A DNA stretch of 59,895 nt from positions 1-59,895 of the IMG/VR virus record IMGVR_UViG_3300030101_002103; one strand, 5' to 3'. Shown in pieces: positions 23,152-33,490 of this stretch. Position numbers and translations under genes: made by a program. Each line of letters starts with the position of its first letter. Position 1 is the stretch's first letter. The notes beneath the pieces were generated by a model. It was not told the DNA's origin and ran no database searches. It was given only the letters and a program-made list of their open reading frames with translations. Origin of the DNA: a virus.

Positions 23152-24105
23152 ATGGCGGCATCTATAAATGAAGTACGAAATACTGTATTAGCAATAGCAA
23201 ATAAAAATAATTACGGATACATAACTCCTCAAGATTTTAATTTGTATGCTAAGCAAGCACAGTTGGATATGTTTGAAGATTATTTTTATTCTTACAATAA
23301 CTGGATTCTTAGACAAAACAATAGAGCTTCAGGAACAGGCTATGCAGATATAACAAAAGGTTTATTAGAAGTAATGGACAGTTTTTCAGATACTGTATTT
23401 TTACCTCAAGTAAATGCAAATGTTTATTCCTTGCCTTTAAATTATTATTTAATAAATAAACTTTTTTATTACAACACTCCATTGTTTACGGGTACATGTA
23501 CGTCTGCTTCTCCTAATCAATTAATAGATTCAGCAGTTATAGGTTGGACTACTATTCCTGCGGGTGCACCAACTCCTAATATAGGAAGTATTGTAGTAAA
23601 CACCACTACCTTTCAACAAGCTTTTGTAACAGGGGTAGTAAACACAACAACAGTAGATTTAAGTGCGGATATATTTACATTGGCAGGAGAAAGTTATGTT
23701 ATATATTCTAATACCAATATTAGAGAGGTAGAAAGAGTAAGTCAAAATAAAATATTTTATTTAACTAATTCTATGTTGACTGCACCTACTACTACCTATC
23801 CAGCGTATACTTTAGAGAATAATAATATTACTGTATATCCTTCTACTATATTACAGCCAGGTGCTATACAAGCTCAATATATAAGATATCCATTAACACC
23901 GAGATGGACCTTCCAAAACTTACAATTAGGTGAACCTCAGTTTGATCCTACTCAACCTGACTTTCAAGAATTTGAATTACCTGATTCTGATGAGCCAACT
24001 TTAATAGCAAAAATTTGTCAATATGTAGGGATAGAAATTAGAGAAGCAGAAGTATATAATTTTGGAAAAGCAGAAGAAGATAGAGAAACACAAGAAACCA
24101 GTTAA
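23152..24105 (+). CDS. Putative head-tail adaptor or connector protein (317 aa)
   Basis: An N-terminal helical part, MAASINEVRNTVLAIANKNN, then YITPQDFNLYAKQAQLDMFE, is a form common in phage connector proteins. A beta-rich middle and acidic C-terminal helices follow. It is the first gene of the tail module, followed 2 nt later by another connector-like protein. Its order after capsid fits a podovirus neck. No catalytic motif is seen. Confidence 0.65.
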   Translation: MAASINEVRNTVLAIANKNNYGYITPQDFNLYAKQAQLDMFEDYFYSYNNWILRQNNRASGTGYADITKGLLEVMDSFSDTVFLPQVNANVYSLPLNYYLINKLFYYNTPLFTGTCTSASPNQLIDSAVIGWTTIPAGAPTPNIGSIVVNTTTFQQAFVTGVVNTTTVDLSADIFTLAGESYVIYSNTNIREVERVSQNKIFYLTNSMLTAPTTTYPAYTLENNNITVYPSTILQPGAIQAQYIRYPLTPRWTFQNLQLGEPQFDPTQPDFQEFELPDSDEPTLIAKICQYVGIEIREAEVYNFGKAEEDRETQETS

Positions 24106-24107
24106 CT

Positions 24108-25040
24108 ATGACATATATTACAGATTACGTTTATTACGAAAATAATATTGGACCATCATTTAATGCTCCTTCAGATGCTAATTGGGGTTCTTATCAATAT
24201 GTTTCTTTGGATGATATTGTAAATAATTTTATGTTAATGTTTCAAGGAAACAATGAAATTGTAAATAATTTAAACAGATATCAAGTTTTATTTCACGCAA
24301 AAAGAGGAATTCAAGAATTGAATTACGATGCAATGAAAGAAATAAAAATATTAGAACTTACTGTATGTGAAACTCTTAGATTTATTTTACCTCCCGACTA
24401 TGTAAATTGGGTTAGGATTTCTTGGGAAAAAGATGGTATGCTTTATCCTTTAACTGAAAACATTCAAACCAATTGGAGTGGAGCTTATTTACAAGATCAT
24501 GATTGTAGAATATTATTTGATATTGACGGTAATGTTTTAAAACCTCATGAGTCGTTTTGGGATACACAAAGAAAAGATGGAAAACAAAAAACATTATACT
24601 TAGGAGAGGGTAAGTTTCATGGTCAAGAAGGATATTGTATAGACGGTTGTTGGTATTTTGATTATCAAGTCGGTAGTAGATTTGGATTAAATACTGAAAC
24701 TGCAAATGTTAACCCTACATTTAGTATTAATAAAAAGGGAGGAGTAATTAATTTTAATTCAGTTATGTCTGGGCAAATGGTCGTTTTAGAGTATGTATCA
24801 GATGGTATGGAAAACGGTGATGATTCAGCAGTTAGTGTAAACAAATTATTTGAAGACTACTTATATGCTTATATTAAGTATGCTATTTTGAATGGCCGAT
24901 TTGGAGTACAGGAATATATAATTAACAGAGCAAGAAAAGATAAATCATCTTTACTTCGTAATGCTAAATTAAGATTAAGTAATATACACCCTGGTAGACT
25001 CTTAATGAATTTAAGAGGTCAGGATAAACAGTTAAAATAA
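24108..25040 (+). CDS. Putative tail tubular or neck protein (310 aa)
   Basis: Helical segments (LFHAKRGIQELNYDAMKEIK) are followed by ILELTVCETLRFILPPDYVN and beta strands. The FILPPDYVNW motif and the C-terminal helix LFEDYLYAYIKYAILNGRFG resemble tail-tube/gatekeeper proteins (gp4/TTPA-like) in position and style. It lies between the adaptor and the 1760-aa tail protein. The assignment is from order and general pattern. Confidence 0.65.
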   Translation: MTYITDYVYYENNIGPSFNAPSDANWGSYQYVSLDDIVNNFMLMFQGNNEIVNNLNRYQVLFHAKRGIQELNYDAMKEIKILELTVCETLRFILPPDYVNWVRISWEKDGMLYPLTENIQTNWSGAYLQDHDCRILFDIDGNVLKPHESFWDTQRKDGKQKTLYLGEGKFHGQEGYCIDGCWYFDYQVGSRFGLNTETANVNPTFSINKKGGVINFNSVMSGQMVVLEYVSDGMENGDDSAVSVNKLFEDYLYAYIKYAILNGRFGVQEYIINRARKDKSSLLRNAKLRLSNIHPGRLLMNLRGQDKQLK

Positions 25041-25041
25041 T

Positions 25042-28000
25042 ATGGCGTTAACCTCAACAAATTTTATAGCGGGTAAAATGAATAAGTCTGTTGATGAAAG
25101 GCTTATTCCACCAGGAGAATATATTGATGCTTTAAATGTTCGATTAGGTTCTACAGAAAATACTGAAATTGGAGCGGTAGAAAACTCTTTAGGTAATACT
25201 GTTTTAACTCAGTTAGAATTTAACGGAGTTCCATTACAGGGAGATATAAGAACTATTGGAGTATATGAAGATGGAATAAACGAAACTCTGTATTGGTTTG
25301 TTCATAATGAAAACAATCCTAACTCAATAACCACAGGAGTGGTAGATATGGTTGTTTCTTATAATACTAATTTAGGATCATTAACTTATCATGTAGTCAG
25401 CACATCTGTTTTAAATTTTAGTTTTACTTATTTAATTACAGGTGTAAGTAAGATTGAAAATTTATTATTTTTTACTGATGACCTTAATCCTCCAAGAGTA
25501 ATTAATGTTTCAAGTGATTATGCTTATCCAGGTCCAGGGGCGATAGATGATGTGTTGGAAGAAGAAGATGTAAGTGTTATAGTTAAGCCTCCAGGGTATG
25601 AAGATTTTGATACTGCAGCAGGACAAATAGCTCCTTTAGGAGCTCCTTATGTAAAACCTCGAGTTATTCCAGGAGAAGAGAATTATATGGAAACTCGTTT
25701 TCTTTGCTTTGGTTATCGTTATAGATATCAAGATGGGCAGTATAGTGCTACCTCTTTATTTTCTAAGCCATCATTTCAGCCATCTGCATTTGCTTTAAGC
25801 ATTCAAAATTTTTGGAATGACGGAATGGAAAATAGGTTTAATGGGGCTGATGTTCATTTTTCTACAGGAAGTAAACGAGTAAAAGAAGTAGATTTATTAT
25901 ATAAACAAAGTACATCTAATGTTATATATGTAATTAAAAGATACAATAAACAAGAATTAGGATGGTCAGATAATGACTTTAAAATGGTTACATTTACTAA
26001 TAGTGAGATTTATACTACATTAGGTAGTGATGAACTATTAAGGCTATATGATAATGTACCTCGTACTGCTAAAGCACAAACCATACAAGGTAATCGTTTA
26101 ATGTATGGTAATTATGTAGATGGATATGATATTAGATATAGTGAAGGTGGAGCAAAGATTCCTATTGTATATGATTTAGAGGGATTAAGTGGAGAAATAG
26201 CGGGTACCAATTTACCTGATCCTGTTAGTTCTAATGGGGTATATGATTTTGATGGTATTCATAATGAGCCTGATTCGGTTCTAACTTTTGATTTATCAGA
26301 TTTAAACCCTGCTGGTGGTGGTAATATTCAAGAAGGTCTTATTATACAGTTTGGTATAACAATGCAGCAGACTACCGCTACGGTATGTACTGATAGTGGA
26401 GGGGCTACTTTTTGTCCTGGTGGAGCTGCATTACAAAGCTCTCCTTTTACGCTTCCATTTAGTTTTACTGTACCTCCAGGGGGTTATGCAGATGTAAACG
26501 CTATGTTATCTTCTCAAGCATTTAAGGATAGAATTGGAGGAAGTGTTGCTCAAAACTTTACAGGTCTTAATGTTGTAAAACCCTTATACCCTTGTTATGA
26601 TAGTGGTCAAGGTGCTACTTTAAGTGATAAGTTTTATCAGCAATCAGACAATCCAATATCTACAACTGGACTTGTAATGGTAAGTGGGGGTATAGGAGGT
26701 ATTCCTGAGGCTCCTACACAACTTTGTAGTCTTACAGCCTTAGACACGAATCCGTTTCCAACACCGTGTTCTACTACAATTATTACATCAGGTGTCACTG
26801 ATTGTGATCCAGCTACTACTCCTTGTGGAACTATAACTCCTGGACCACCTGATACAGGTGATATGGTTCAGGTTGGTTTTGATTTTGGTGATCCAGCTCT
26901 TGGGTTAGTCGCTGGAATGATAGTAATAGATCAGTTAACGGGATTGAGTTGCTCTATTTTAGTAACTCCAACAGCAGGTGATAATTTTTTACAATTACAA
27001 GATATAGATGGCGGTATTAATACTTTAGTAGGTAATACAGGTGTGGGTTATCAAATAGTAAGTGGAGGGGCAGTTTCTAACCCTGTTTGTTTCCCTGATG
27101 GTTTTGCTTACACAAATACAGGTAATAGTTTTTCTATTCAAGCTCCTTGTATTCAGTATTACCAAGCTGATGGAACAAACTCAGGAGTATTTTCTCATGC
27201 AATTAGATATTTTAACTTTTTAAGTTTTTCTTCCACAGCATCTTATTTACAAGATGCAGATTCAGGAAGTTTACATTCCAATAGAGATTATGAAGTAGGT
27301 ATAGTATATATGGATGAGTATGGTAGATCATCCACAGTATTAACAAGCCAACGTCCTACTGTATTTTTTGATGCTTCAACTTGTGTTTTTAAAAATCGAA
27401 TTCAAGTAACATTAGAAAACTTACCTCCATACTGGGCTCGTAAATATAAGTTTGTAATTAAACCGAGTCAAGGAACTTATGAAACTATTTATTCTAACTT
27501 GTTTTATGTGCAAGATGGAAGTGCCGAAGCTACAGGTGCAGGATTGCCAGTAGCGGATGCTAATGATCCAAGTCAAGTATGGTTCAGATTAGAAGGTCAA
27601 AACCAAAATGTATTAAAAACAGGAGATGAGTTAATAGTAAAACAAGATAGTCAAGGGGCGGTTGTAACAGGTGCTAAAGCAGTTGTTTTAGATATTCAAT
27701 CGTATTCAGGTAAGGGTATTACAGATAAATCTTTATCAGGTTTATATATGTTATTAAAACCTTCTGGATGGACTATAGAATCTATAGAAAACTCTACTTA
27801 TTTTTATCCAGAGATATGTCGTAAAAATGAAAGTGGATCAAGTGTTGGTGGTGCCTGTATTAGTAATTATAGTTTAAATGATGCTAATGGAGTTCCTTAC
27901 ACTATACCTGTTGGTTCTTCTATAAGAATAAAAGGTCGTTCTTGGAGAGGTGGTACTAACGCTGCTGCAAGTATAAACTACGACAGAACATTTACAGCTT

Positions 28001-30324
28001 CTCAAGATTATAACACATTCCATCAGTGGGCTGTAGGAGATGATTTAGCAAGTAAAATGACTACTAATGGTACAGGAACGACTAATAATAATGGGATGTC
28101 TATATCATTTGATAACACTTTGTATACCAGTACAAGTGCTGCTTGTGCAACTTCAGAGTATGCTGTAAAGTGTAGTATAGTGCAAAATGCAGCAGGTGGG
28201 CAGTTCTTTGTTTGGAGTGGAGCTTTAACAGAAGAGTTTGAAGCATCATGGAGTGATAGCGGATGGTTTCCAGGAAGAGCTTGTTTTAAAATTGAGACTA
28301 CTCGAACAGGAGGTGTTTTTGTTTTTGAAACTGTTCCAGGGGATGCTGATCCAAATTTATTTTACGATGCTTCTGAGCTTTTAGATATTGAGCCTGATCC
28401 TGCAGATCCTAACGGACAACAGTATCATATGGCTGCCAGAAGATTTGATCCAGATGGTAATGGTGGTTCGGGATCATATAGTATAGCTCCAAACAGTCAA
28501 GACCAAACTGCAGCTGGAGATTTTATGATAACAATGTTAGATTTTTATAACTGTTTTGTTTTTGGTAATGGAGTAGAAAGTTATAAAATATATGATAGTC
28601 CCGCAGGTAAATCTTTTCAATTAGGAGAGCGGGTATTAGCAGTGTCTAATCAAGACTTTCAAGAGGCAGATAGATTTGCAGGTATTACTTATAGTGGTGT
28701 TTATAGTAGCTCAGCTAATAGTAATAATCTTAATGAATTTAATTTAGGATTATTAAACTTTAAAGATTGTGAAACTACTTTTGGTCCTATTCAAATTTTA
28801 TATGCTCGAGAGACCGATATATTATGTTTACAAGAAGACAGAATATCTTATGTGTTAGCCTCTAAAAATGTTATTACAGATTCAACTGGTGGTGGAGCAA
28901 TAGCTTCTGTTCCTGAAGTATTAGGAACACAGATAGCTCGTATAGAAGAATATGGTATAAGTTTTAATCCTGAAAGTTTTACTTCGTGGGGTTATGATAT
29001 GTTTTTTACTGACACTAAAAGAGGGGCTGTAATAAACTTACGAGGTGCTTCTAAAGGTAATGATCAATTACAAGTGGTATCCAGTTATGGAATGAATAGT
29101 TGGTTTAGAGATTGTTTTAACACTCAATTAACTACGCAAAAATTAGGAGCCTATGATCCTTATATGAAAGAGTATGTATTAGGAACTAATTTAATTCAAG
29201 TACCTACTCCTGTAAATCAAGTTCCTTGTGGTACTACTGTCAGCCAATTTAATAGTAGTCAAGCTATTACATATGAAGTAGATTTAGGAGAAGTAATTGG
29301 AACTGTTAGTGTGCCTTACAATATAACTCCAGGAGGACAAGTTACTATAACTGTAGATTGGAATGGTGATGTAACAACTGTAACAGCAAACAGTAATGGA
29401 ACCTTAACTTTTGATAAACTTTACAATACACCTCAAATCTGTACTGTTACTTTAACACCTCTGGTAACTTCTACTTATGACGTTACTGTAGAGTGTCCAC
29501 CAGAAGTTCCTTTAACAGTAATTCAAGTAGTAGTTTCTTCTAATAATTATAATGGACAAACTATTACTGCTAATTATAATTGGAATGATATAGTAACTAT
29601 AAGTCCTTTTTCTAATGATCTTGATCCTGCTACTATAACTAATTTTATACCTTCAGAATATGAAGTAAATGTAGGAGTAAGATCCGTAGGTGTGTTCCCT
29701 TATGATGGAGCGGATATAACTTTAAGAACTCAAAAGCTGGCAACAGATACTTTTGATTTTAATCCTTCATTACATAAATTTAGAATATTATCTTCTAATA
29801 CTTTATATAATTCTACTCCTACAGATATACAAAACTTATTGTTAGCATCTTCTGTTGTAAGTGGACCTATTATTGCGTCTAATCCAGGAGAGTTTAAGGC
29901 TACTGAACCAGCCTTCAGTATGCCTTTAGGTAATCAGTATTTATATTTAATTTGGGATTTACGATTAATTAGTTCAGGTAATTTATGTTACTGTTCAAAC
30001 CCATCAACTGAAGAAGAAGTTTGTTGTCAATGTGAGGTACAGTGTGATACGGTATATCTTGGACCAGTTACAAATACATCAGCACAAGCGTGTCAAACTT
30101 CTGTGAGTTCTCCAGGAAGTCAAGGTCAAGTAGGGTTCCAGGGTAGTGGAGGTTTACCAGTAACAGGAAATATAGTGTTTGCTAATTCTACTTGTTTGTT
30201 ATCTGCAGGCTATCCGCCTCCAGGTTTTTATGTAGTAGATCCAAGTTCAACAACAACATTAACTCCAAAACGATGGATACAGCTTGGTCCAAATGGAGTA
30301 GTAATAGGAGAAGGATCATGTTAA
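25042..30324 (+). CDS. Large tail protein (1760 aa), TTPB/tail-hub like
   Basis: The start LTSTNFIAGKMNKSVDERLI, then PPGEYIDALNVRLGSTENTE, matches large podovirus tail proteins that cap the tube. Beta-rich blocks follow, including AIRYFNFLSFSSTASYLQDA near 735, and EVGIVYMDEYGRSSTVL is typical of tail-tube proteins. The C-terminal ~90 residues (Cys-rich, ending GPNGVVIGEGSC) are shared with the next gene's end, VGPNGVVTAVTPCSGTC. That region looks like a swappable adhesin-type module. Confidence 0.8.
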   Translation: MALTSTNFIAGKMNKSVDERLIPPGEYIDALNVRLGSTENTEIGAVENSLGNTVLTQLEFNGVPLQGDIRTIGVYEDGINETLYWFVHNENNPNSITTGVVDMVVSYNTNLGSLTYHVVSTSVLNFSFTYLITGVSKIENLLFFTDDLNPPRVINVSSDYAYPGPGAIDDVLEEEDVSVIVKPPGYEDFDTAAGQIAPLGAPYVKPRVIPGEENYMETRFLCFGYRYRYQDGQYSATSLFSKPSFQPSAFALSIQNFWNDGMENRFNGADVHFSTGSKRVKEVDLLYKQSTSNVIYVIKRYNKQELGWSDNDFKMVTFTNSEIYTTLGSDELLRLYDNVPRTAKAQTIQGNRLMYGNYVDGYDIRYSEGGAKIPIVYDLEGLSGEIAGTNLPDPVSSNGVYDFDGIHNEPDSVLTFDLSDLNPAGGGNIQEGLIIQFGITMQQTTATVCTDSGGATFCPGGAALQSSPFTLPFSFTVPPGGYADVNAMLSSQAFKDRIGGSVAQNFTGLNVVKPLYPCYDSGQGATLSDKFYQQSDNPISTTGLVMVSGGIGGIPEAPTQLCSLTALDTNPFPTPCSTTIITSGVTDCDPATTPCGTITPGPPDTGDMVQVGFDFGDPALGLVAGMIVIDQLTGLSCSILVTPTAGDNFLQLQDIDGGINTLVGNTGVGYQIVSGGAVSNPVCFPDGFAYTNTGNSFSIQAPCIQYYQADGTNSGVFSHAIRYFNFLSFSSTASYLQDADSGSLHSNRDYEVGIVYMDEYGRSSTVLTSQRPTVFFDASTCVFKNRIQVTLENLPPYWARKYKFVIKPSQGTYETIYSNLFYVQDGSAEATGAGLPVADANDPSQVWFRLEGQNQNVLKTGDELIVKQDSQGAVVTGAKAVVLDIQSYSGKGITDKSLSGLYMLLKPSGWTIESIENSTYFYPEICRKNESGSSVGGACISNYSLNDANGVPYTIPVGSSIRIKGRSWRGGTNAAASINYDRTFTASQDYNTFHQWAVGDDLASKMTTNGTGTTNNNGMSISFDNTLYTSTSAACATSEYAVKCSIVQNAAGGQFFVWSGALTEEFEASWSDSGWFPGRACFKIETTRTGGVFVFETVPGDADPNLFYDASELLDIEPDPADPNGQQYHMAARRFDPDGNGGSGSYSIAPNSQDQTAAGDFMITMLDFYNCFVFGNGVESYKIYDSPAGKSFQLGERVLAVSNQDFQEADRFAGITYSGVYSSSANSNNLNEFNLGLLNFKDCETTFGPIQILYARETDILCLQEDRISYVLASKNVITDSTGGGAIASVPEVLGTQIARIEEYGISFNPESFTSWGYDMFFTDTKRGAVINLRGASKGNDQLQVVSSYGMNSWFRDCFNTQLTTQKLGAYDPYMKEYVLGTNLIQVPTPVNQVPCGTTVSQFNSSQAITYEVDLGEVIGTVSVPYNITPGGQVTITVDWNGDVTTVTANSNGTLTFDKLYNTPQICTVTLTPLVTSTYDVTVECPPEVPLTVIQVVVSSNNYNGQTITANYNWNDIVTISPFSNDLDPATITNFIPSEYEVNVGVRSVGVFPYDGADITLRTQKLATDTFDFNPSLHKFRILSSNTLYNSTPTDIQNLLLASSVVSGPIIASNPGEFKATEPAFSMPLGNQYLYLIWDLRLISSGNLCYCSNPSTEEEVCCQCEVQCDTVYLGPVTNTSAQACQTSVSSPGSQGQVGFQGSGGLPVTGNIVFANSTCLLSAGYPPPGFYVVDPSSTTTLTPKRWIQLGPNGVVIGEGSC

Positions 30325-30345
30325 ATAATAAAATAAAATAAAGAT

Positions 30346-31350
30346 ATGGCGTGCGTTAATTCAACAACTTTTTATTGGGCAGGTTCAACCTTTGCTGCAG
30401 CTACTCAGATTTATACTGATAGCAACCTTACAACTGTTGCCCCTGATGGTTGGTATCAACAAGGAGGTATATATAGAGAAATGGTTGGAGGTGTATTAGG
30501 AGGGGCTACAACTTGTCCTACTTGTATAGTACAATGTGATACTACTATTACTGGAAGTGGAGGACAAGGACAGTATTTCTTAAGTGCTTATGTGGGGCCA
30601 GCAACGGGAGTTGTTTTAGCCAGCTTTGATCCTTATAGTTATCCTGATAAATGTACATGGTCTTTTGATTATGATAATTCAGGAACACCTACGGTAGCTT
30701 CAGAATACTCTTCAGCTTCAGAAGGATATTTACAAGGGTTGATTGGTACTATTGCTGAGGCAGCATCTCAGTGTTCACCTCCTCCAGGAGGATACACTAA
30801 TGCAGCGGGAAGTTCAGGGCAGGTTTCTGTAGTGGATAGATTTGATTATGATGTAGCACTTGCAGGTTTTCCAACCACACCTACTTCTGTAGGTACTCAA
30901 ACTTTAGGGCCTTACGATCCTCAAGGAGGTAGCCCTAATCCTGTTGACTTTACTACTAATGCACCAGGATACAGTATGATGGTTATACCAAAACCAAATG
31001 CATTTCCTGATACAATAGATTTTATATTTGATGGACCTTGTTCGGGGACAGGGTGGAGAATGTTTATTACCTGTCCTGTTGCTTTAAATTCTTTTACCTG
31101 TAAACCATCTCCACAACCTTGTACTGCTACGCCTTTACTTGATCCGTTTTTTACAGCTCATCCAGGAAATATAAATAGTGGAGGTGCTAATGCGGTATTT
31201 GTTAATGACTGGGCTTTCGTAGACCAATATGGAGTAACTATAATGCCTGCAGGAGATTACTTAGTAGATAATGGAACAGCCTATCAATGTGTAACAGTAG
31301 GGCCAAATGGAGTAGTAACCGCAGTAACCCCTTGTTCAGGAACATGTTAA
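30346..31350 (+). CDS. Cys-rich tail or adhesin-like protein (334 aa)
   Basis: An N-terminal module, FYWAGSTFAAATQIYTDSNL, then TTVAPDGWYQQGGIYREM and GGVLG, is of a type common in Flavobacteria surface proteins. A middle domain and a C-terminal module (PAGDYLVDNGTAYQCVTVGP, ending CSGTC) follow, and the last matches the end of the 1760-aa protein. The modules suggest surface display on the tail and host contact. The specific ligand is unknown. Confidence 0.7.
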   Translation: MACVNSTTFYWAGSTFAAATQIYTDSNLTTVAPDGWYQQGGIYREMVGGVLGGATTCPTCIVQCDTTITGSGGQGQYFLSAYVGPATGVVLASFDPYSYPDKCTWSFDYDNSGTPTVASEYSSASEGYLQGLIGTIAEAASQCSPPPGGYTNAAGSSGQVSVVDRFDYDVALAGFPTTPTSVGTQTLGPYDPQGGSPNPVDFTTNAPGYSMMVIPKPNAFPDTIDFIFDGPCSGTGWRMFITCPVALNSFTCKPSPQPCTATPLLDPFFTAHPGNINSGGANAVFVNDWAFVDQYGVTIMPAGDYLVDNGTAYQCVTVGPNGVVTAVTPCSGTC

Positions 31351-31368
31351 ATTTAAAAATATAAAACT

Positions 31369-32253
31369 ATGTCATCACCATTTGAACCAAATACTTTATC
31401 ATACAGCGAAGATGTAAAAGGATGGCCTTCTTTTTATTCATTTTTACCTGACTATATGTGTGGAATGAATGGATTTTTTTATACTTGGAGTGGAGGTAAT
31501 TTATATAGACACAATACTAATCCTTTAAGAAATAATTATTATGGAGTTCAGTATAGTTCTACTATTCAATCGGTGTTTAATTTTGAGCCGCAAACTATTA
31601 AGTTATTCAAAACCATGTCATACGAAAGTAATGATGCGTGGAACTGTACAGGGTTATTTACAGATTTAAATACAGGATCTATTCCTGGTGATCCAGGTCC
31701 ACCAATTCAAACTTGGTTTGTACAAAAAGAAGGAGAGTGGTTTTCTTTTTTAAGAGAAAATAATACAACTGCTAATTTTAGAGATAGATCAGCTAATGGT
31801 ATAGGTGTTTGTAGTAATATAACAGGACCGCCAACAGCAGTAGTTATAGAATTTAACTTACAAAACATTGGAAATTTAGTTACGGTTGGAGATAGGGTTT
31901 TTTCAGCTACACCTACTACGCCTCCTGCAGTTTCTGGAACACCAACATTTGTTGGTGCTGTCACTAATGTGGTAAGACAATCTACAACTAATATTGCTAC
32001 AGGGGTTGTAACTCCTGCGTCTATTACAGTAGATACTGTAGGACCTTATCCTGCTTTACCTAACCCTCCTTTACCTTATCCTTTTCCAGGGGTTGTACCT
32101 GTGTTAGGAGATTTTATTTCATTTATAAAAGATGCAATAGCTGGATCCAATGGAGCTCGTGGATACTTTATGAATTTTACGCTACAAAATGACAACACTG
32201 AAGCGGTAGAGTTATTTTCTGTAGGTAGTAGTGTCATGAAAAGTTTTCCATAG
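31369..32253 (+). CDS. Putative tail structural protein (294 aa)
   Basis: SYSEDVKGWPSFYSFLPDYM near residue 12, then GMNGFFYTWSGGNLYRHNTN, marks a beta-propeller or beta-helix-like start seen in flavophage tail proteins. PFEPNTLSY precedes it. A Pro/Thr/Val-rich middle follows. It ends the module before the 32261 promoter. The function is inferred from context. Confidence 0.65.
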   Translation: MSSPFEPNTLSYSEDVKGWPSFYSFLPDYMCGMNGFFYTWSGGNLYRHNTNPLRNNYYGVQYSSTIQSVFNFEPQTIKLFKTMSYESNDAWNCTGLFTDLNTGSIPGDPGPPIQTWFVQKEGEWFSFLRENNTTANFRDRSANGIGVCSNITGPPTAVVIEFNLQNIGNLVTVGDRVFSATPTTPPAVSGTPTFVGAVTNVVRQSTTNIATGVVTPASITVDTVGPYPALPNPPLPYPFPGVVPVLGDFISFIKDAIAGSNGARGYFMNFTLQNDNTEAVELFSVGSSVMKSFP

Positions 32254-32260
32254 ATTTTAT

Positions 32261-32268
32261 TATCTTTG
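32261..32268 (+). promoter_or_regulatory. Promoter TATCTTTG giving a nearly leaderless mRNA
   Basis: It has the extended form GATTTTATTATCTTTG and ends only 5 bases before the ATG at 32274. The transcript should be leaderless or almost so. It heads the GNAT and internal virion protein genes. Confidence 0.75.
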
Positions 32269-32273
32269 CATAA

Positions 32274-32684
32274 ATGAAATTAAATATATTACCACTAAAA
32301 GAAGGAGATTATGAAAACATTCTGTGTAATTGGTGGAAAGACTGGAGGTGGACACCTCCTTCAAAAGATTTTTTACCAGAGAATGGAATGGGTGGCTTTA
32401 TTGTTTATGATGGAGAAACTCCAATTTGTGCAGGATTTATGTATATAACTAACTCACAAGCAACCTGGTGTGATTGGATTATATCTAATTTAAAATATAA
32501 AGACAGACAAAAAAGAAAAGAAGCTTTAGAGTTATTAGTAAAAACTATAAGTGATAAAGCAGAAAGTTTGGGTAAAAAATATGTATATGCGTTGATTAAA
32601 AATAAACCTTTGATTAATGTATATAAAAAAATAGGTTTTGTGGAAGGTAGTACCTATACACATGAAATGATAAAAACAATATAA
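32274..32684 (+). CDS. GNAT-like N-acetyltransferase (136 aa)
   Basis: The fold pattern fits GNAT. A beta strand GFIVYDGETPICAGFMYI is followed by the helix region KYKDRQKRKEALELLVKTIS that usually carries the acetyl-CoA loop. Strand KKYVYALIKNKPLINVYKKI and the GF-V-G motif (IGFVEGST) follow. The acetyl-CoA loop (normally Q/RxxGxG/A) is degenerate. Such genes are common beside tail genes in Bacteroidetes phages, but the substrate is unknown. Confidence 0.75.
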   Translation: MKLNILPLKEGDYENILCNWWKDWRWTPPSKDFLPENGMGGFIVYDGETPICAGFMYITNSQATWCDWIISNLKYKDRQKRKEALELLVKTISDKAESLGKKYVYALIKNKPLINVYKKIGFVEGSTYTHEMIKTI

Positions 32685-32685
32685 T

Positions 32686-33474
32686 ATGGCAGTAGCAACC
32701 GCAGCAGTAATAGGCATAGCAGCCTCAGGATATCAAGCAGCTCAAGGTTTTAAACAAGCTTCAGACGCTAAAGCAGCAGCTAAAAAAGCAGACGCTGAAG
32801 CGGCTAAAGCAATGTCAGAAGCAAAAGCAAAAGCTGAAGTAGACCAGTATGCTGGATTAACAATTCCTTTAGACGCATACGAATCAGAATTTGAAAATCA
32901 ATTAGCAGCTCAAAAGCAAAGTGTTGAAGCATTACAAGAAGGGGATGCCAGATCTTTGGCTGCAGGTGTTGGAAGGATAGGAGCTCAACAAACTGCAGCA
33001 GGCGAACAAACTCGTATCGCTATGGGTGAGGATATTTCAGATCTTGAAAAAATGAAAGCTGATTCTAAAGACGCTATAAACCAACAACTTATTGAAATGG
33101 ATGTGGCTTATGCAAGAGAGCAAAATCAAAGAAAAAGAGATGCTGAAGCGGCTCGAGCAGCAGGTATTAGTTCTGGAGTTCAAGGAATAGCAGGGGTAGC
33201 AACAGGAGTTGCTTCATTAGCTCCATTATATAGTCAAAGTAGAGCAGATAGGAGAGGATCTAAATTAGCCGAACAATATGCAGACCAAAGACCTGAAGGT
33301 ATGAGTGAGGCAGAATTTTCAGCCAAATTAGGAGAAAAATACGGAAATGATCCAGAGATGTATAAGAAACTTAAAAACGCTGAAAAAGGCAGAGCAATGT
33401 ACAATTTTAAGGATAACGAATTTATGTTCCAAACCGATTATGGAATGGATTATATGTCTGGAAAATATGATTAA
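32686..33474 (+). CDS. Putative internal virion (ejection) protein (262 aa)
   Basis: The start is an Ala-rich, hydrophobic helical segment (AVATAAVIGIAASGYQAAQG), followed by a long Ala/Lys coiled coil. A Gly/Ala-rich membrane-like stretch follows at ~160-180 (SGVQGIAGVATGVASLAPLY). This layout is typical of podovirus internal core proteins that are ejected with DNA, such as the T7 gp14 group. The match is structural style plus gene order, not sequence identity. Confidence 0.65.
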   Translation: MAVATAAVIGIAASGYQAAQGFKQASDAKAAAKKADAEAAKAMSEAKAKAEVDQYAGLTIPLDAYESEFENQLAAQKQSVEALQEGDARSLAAGVGRIGAQQTAAGEQTRIAMGEDISDLEKMKADSKDAINQQLIEMDVAYAREQNQRKRDAEAARAAGISSGVQGIAGVATGVASLAPLYSQSRADRRGSKLAEQYADQRPEGMSEAEFSAKLGEKYGNDPEMYKKLKNAEKGRAMYNFKDNEFMFQTDYGMDYMSGKYD

Positions 33475-33490
33475 AAATAAATCTTAAAGT

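Noticed and set aside
23980-24000. CTGATGAG on the plus strand near 23990
   Set aside because: It is coding sequence (SDEP) without the GAAA core or pairing stems.
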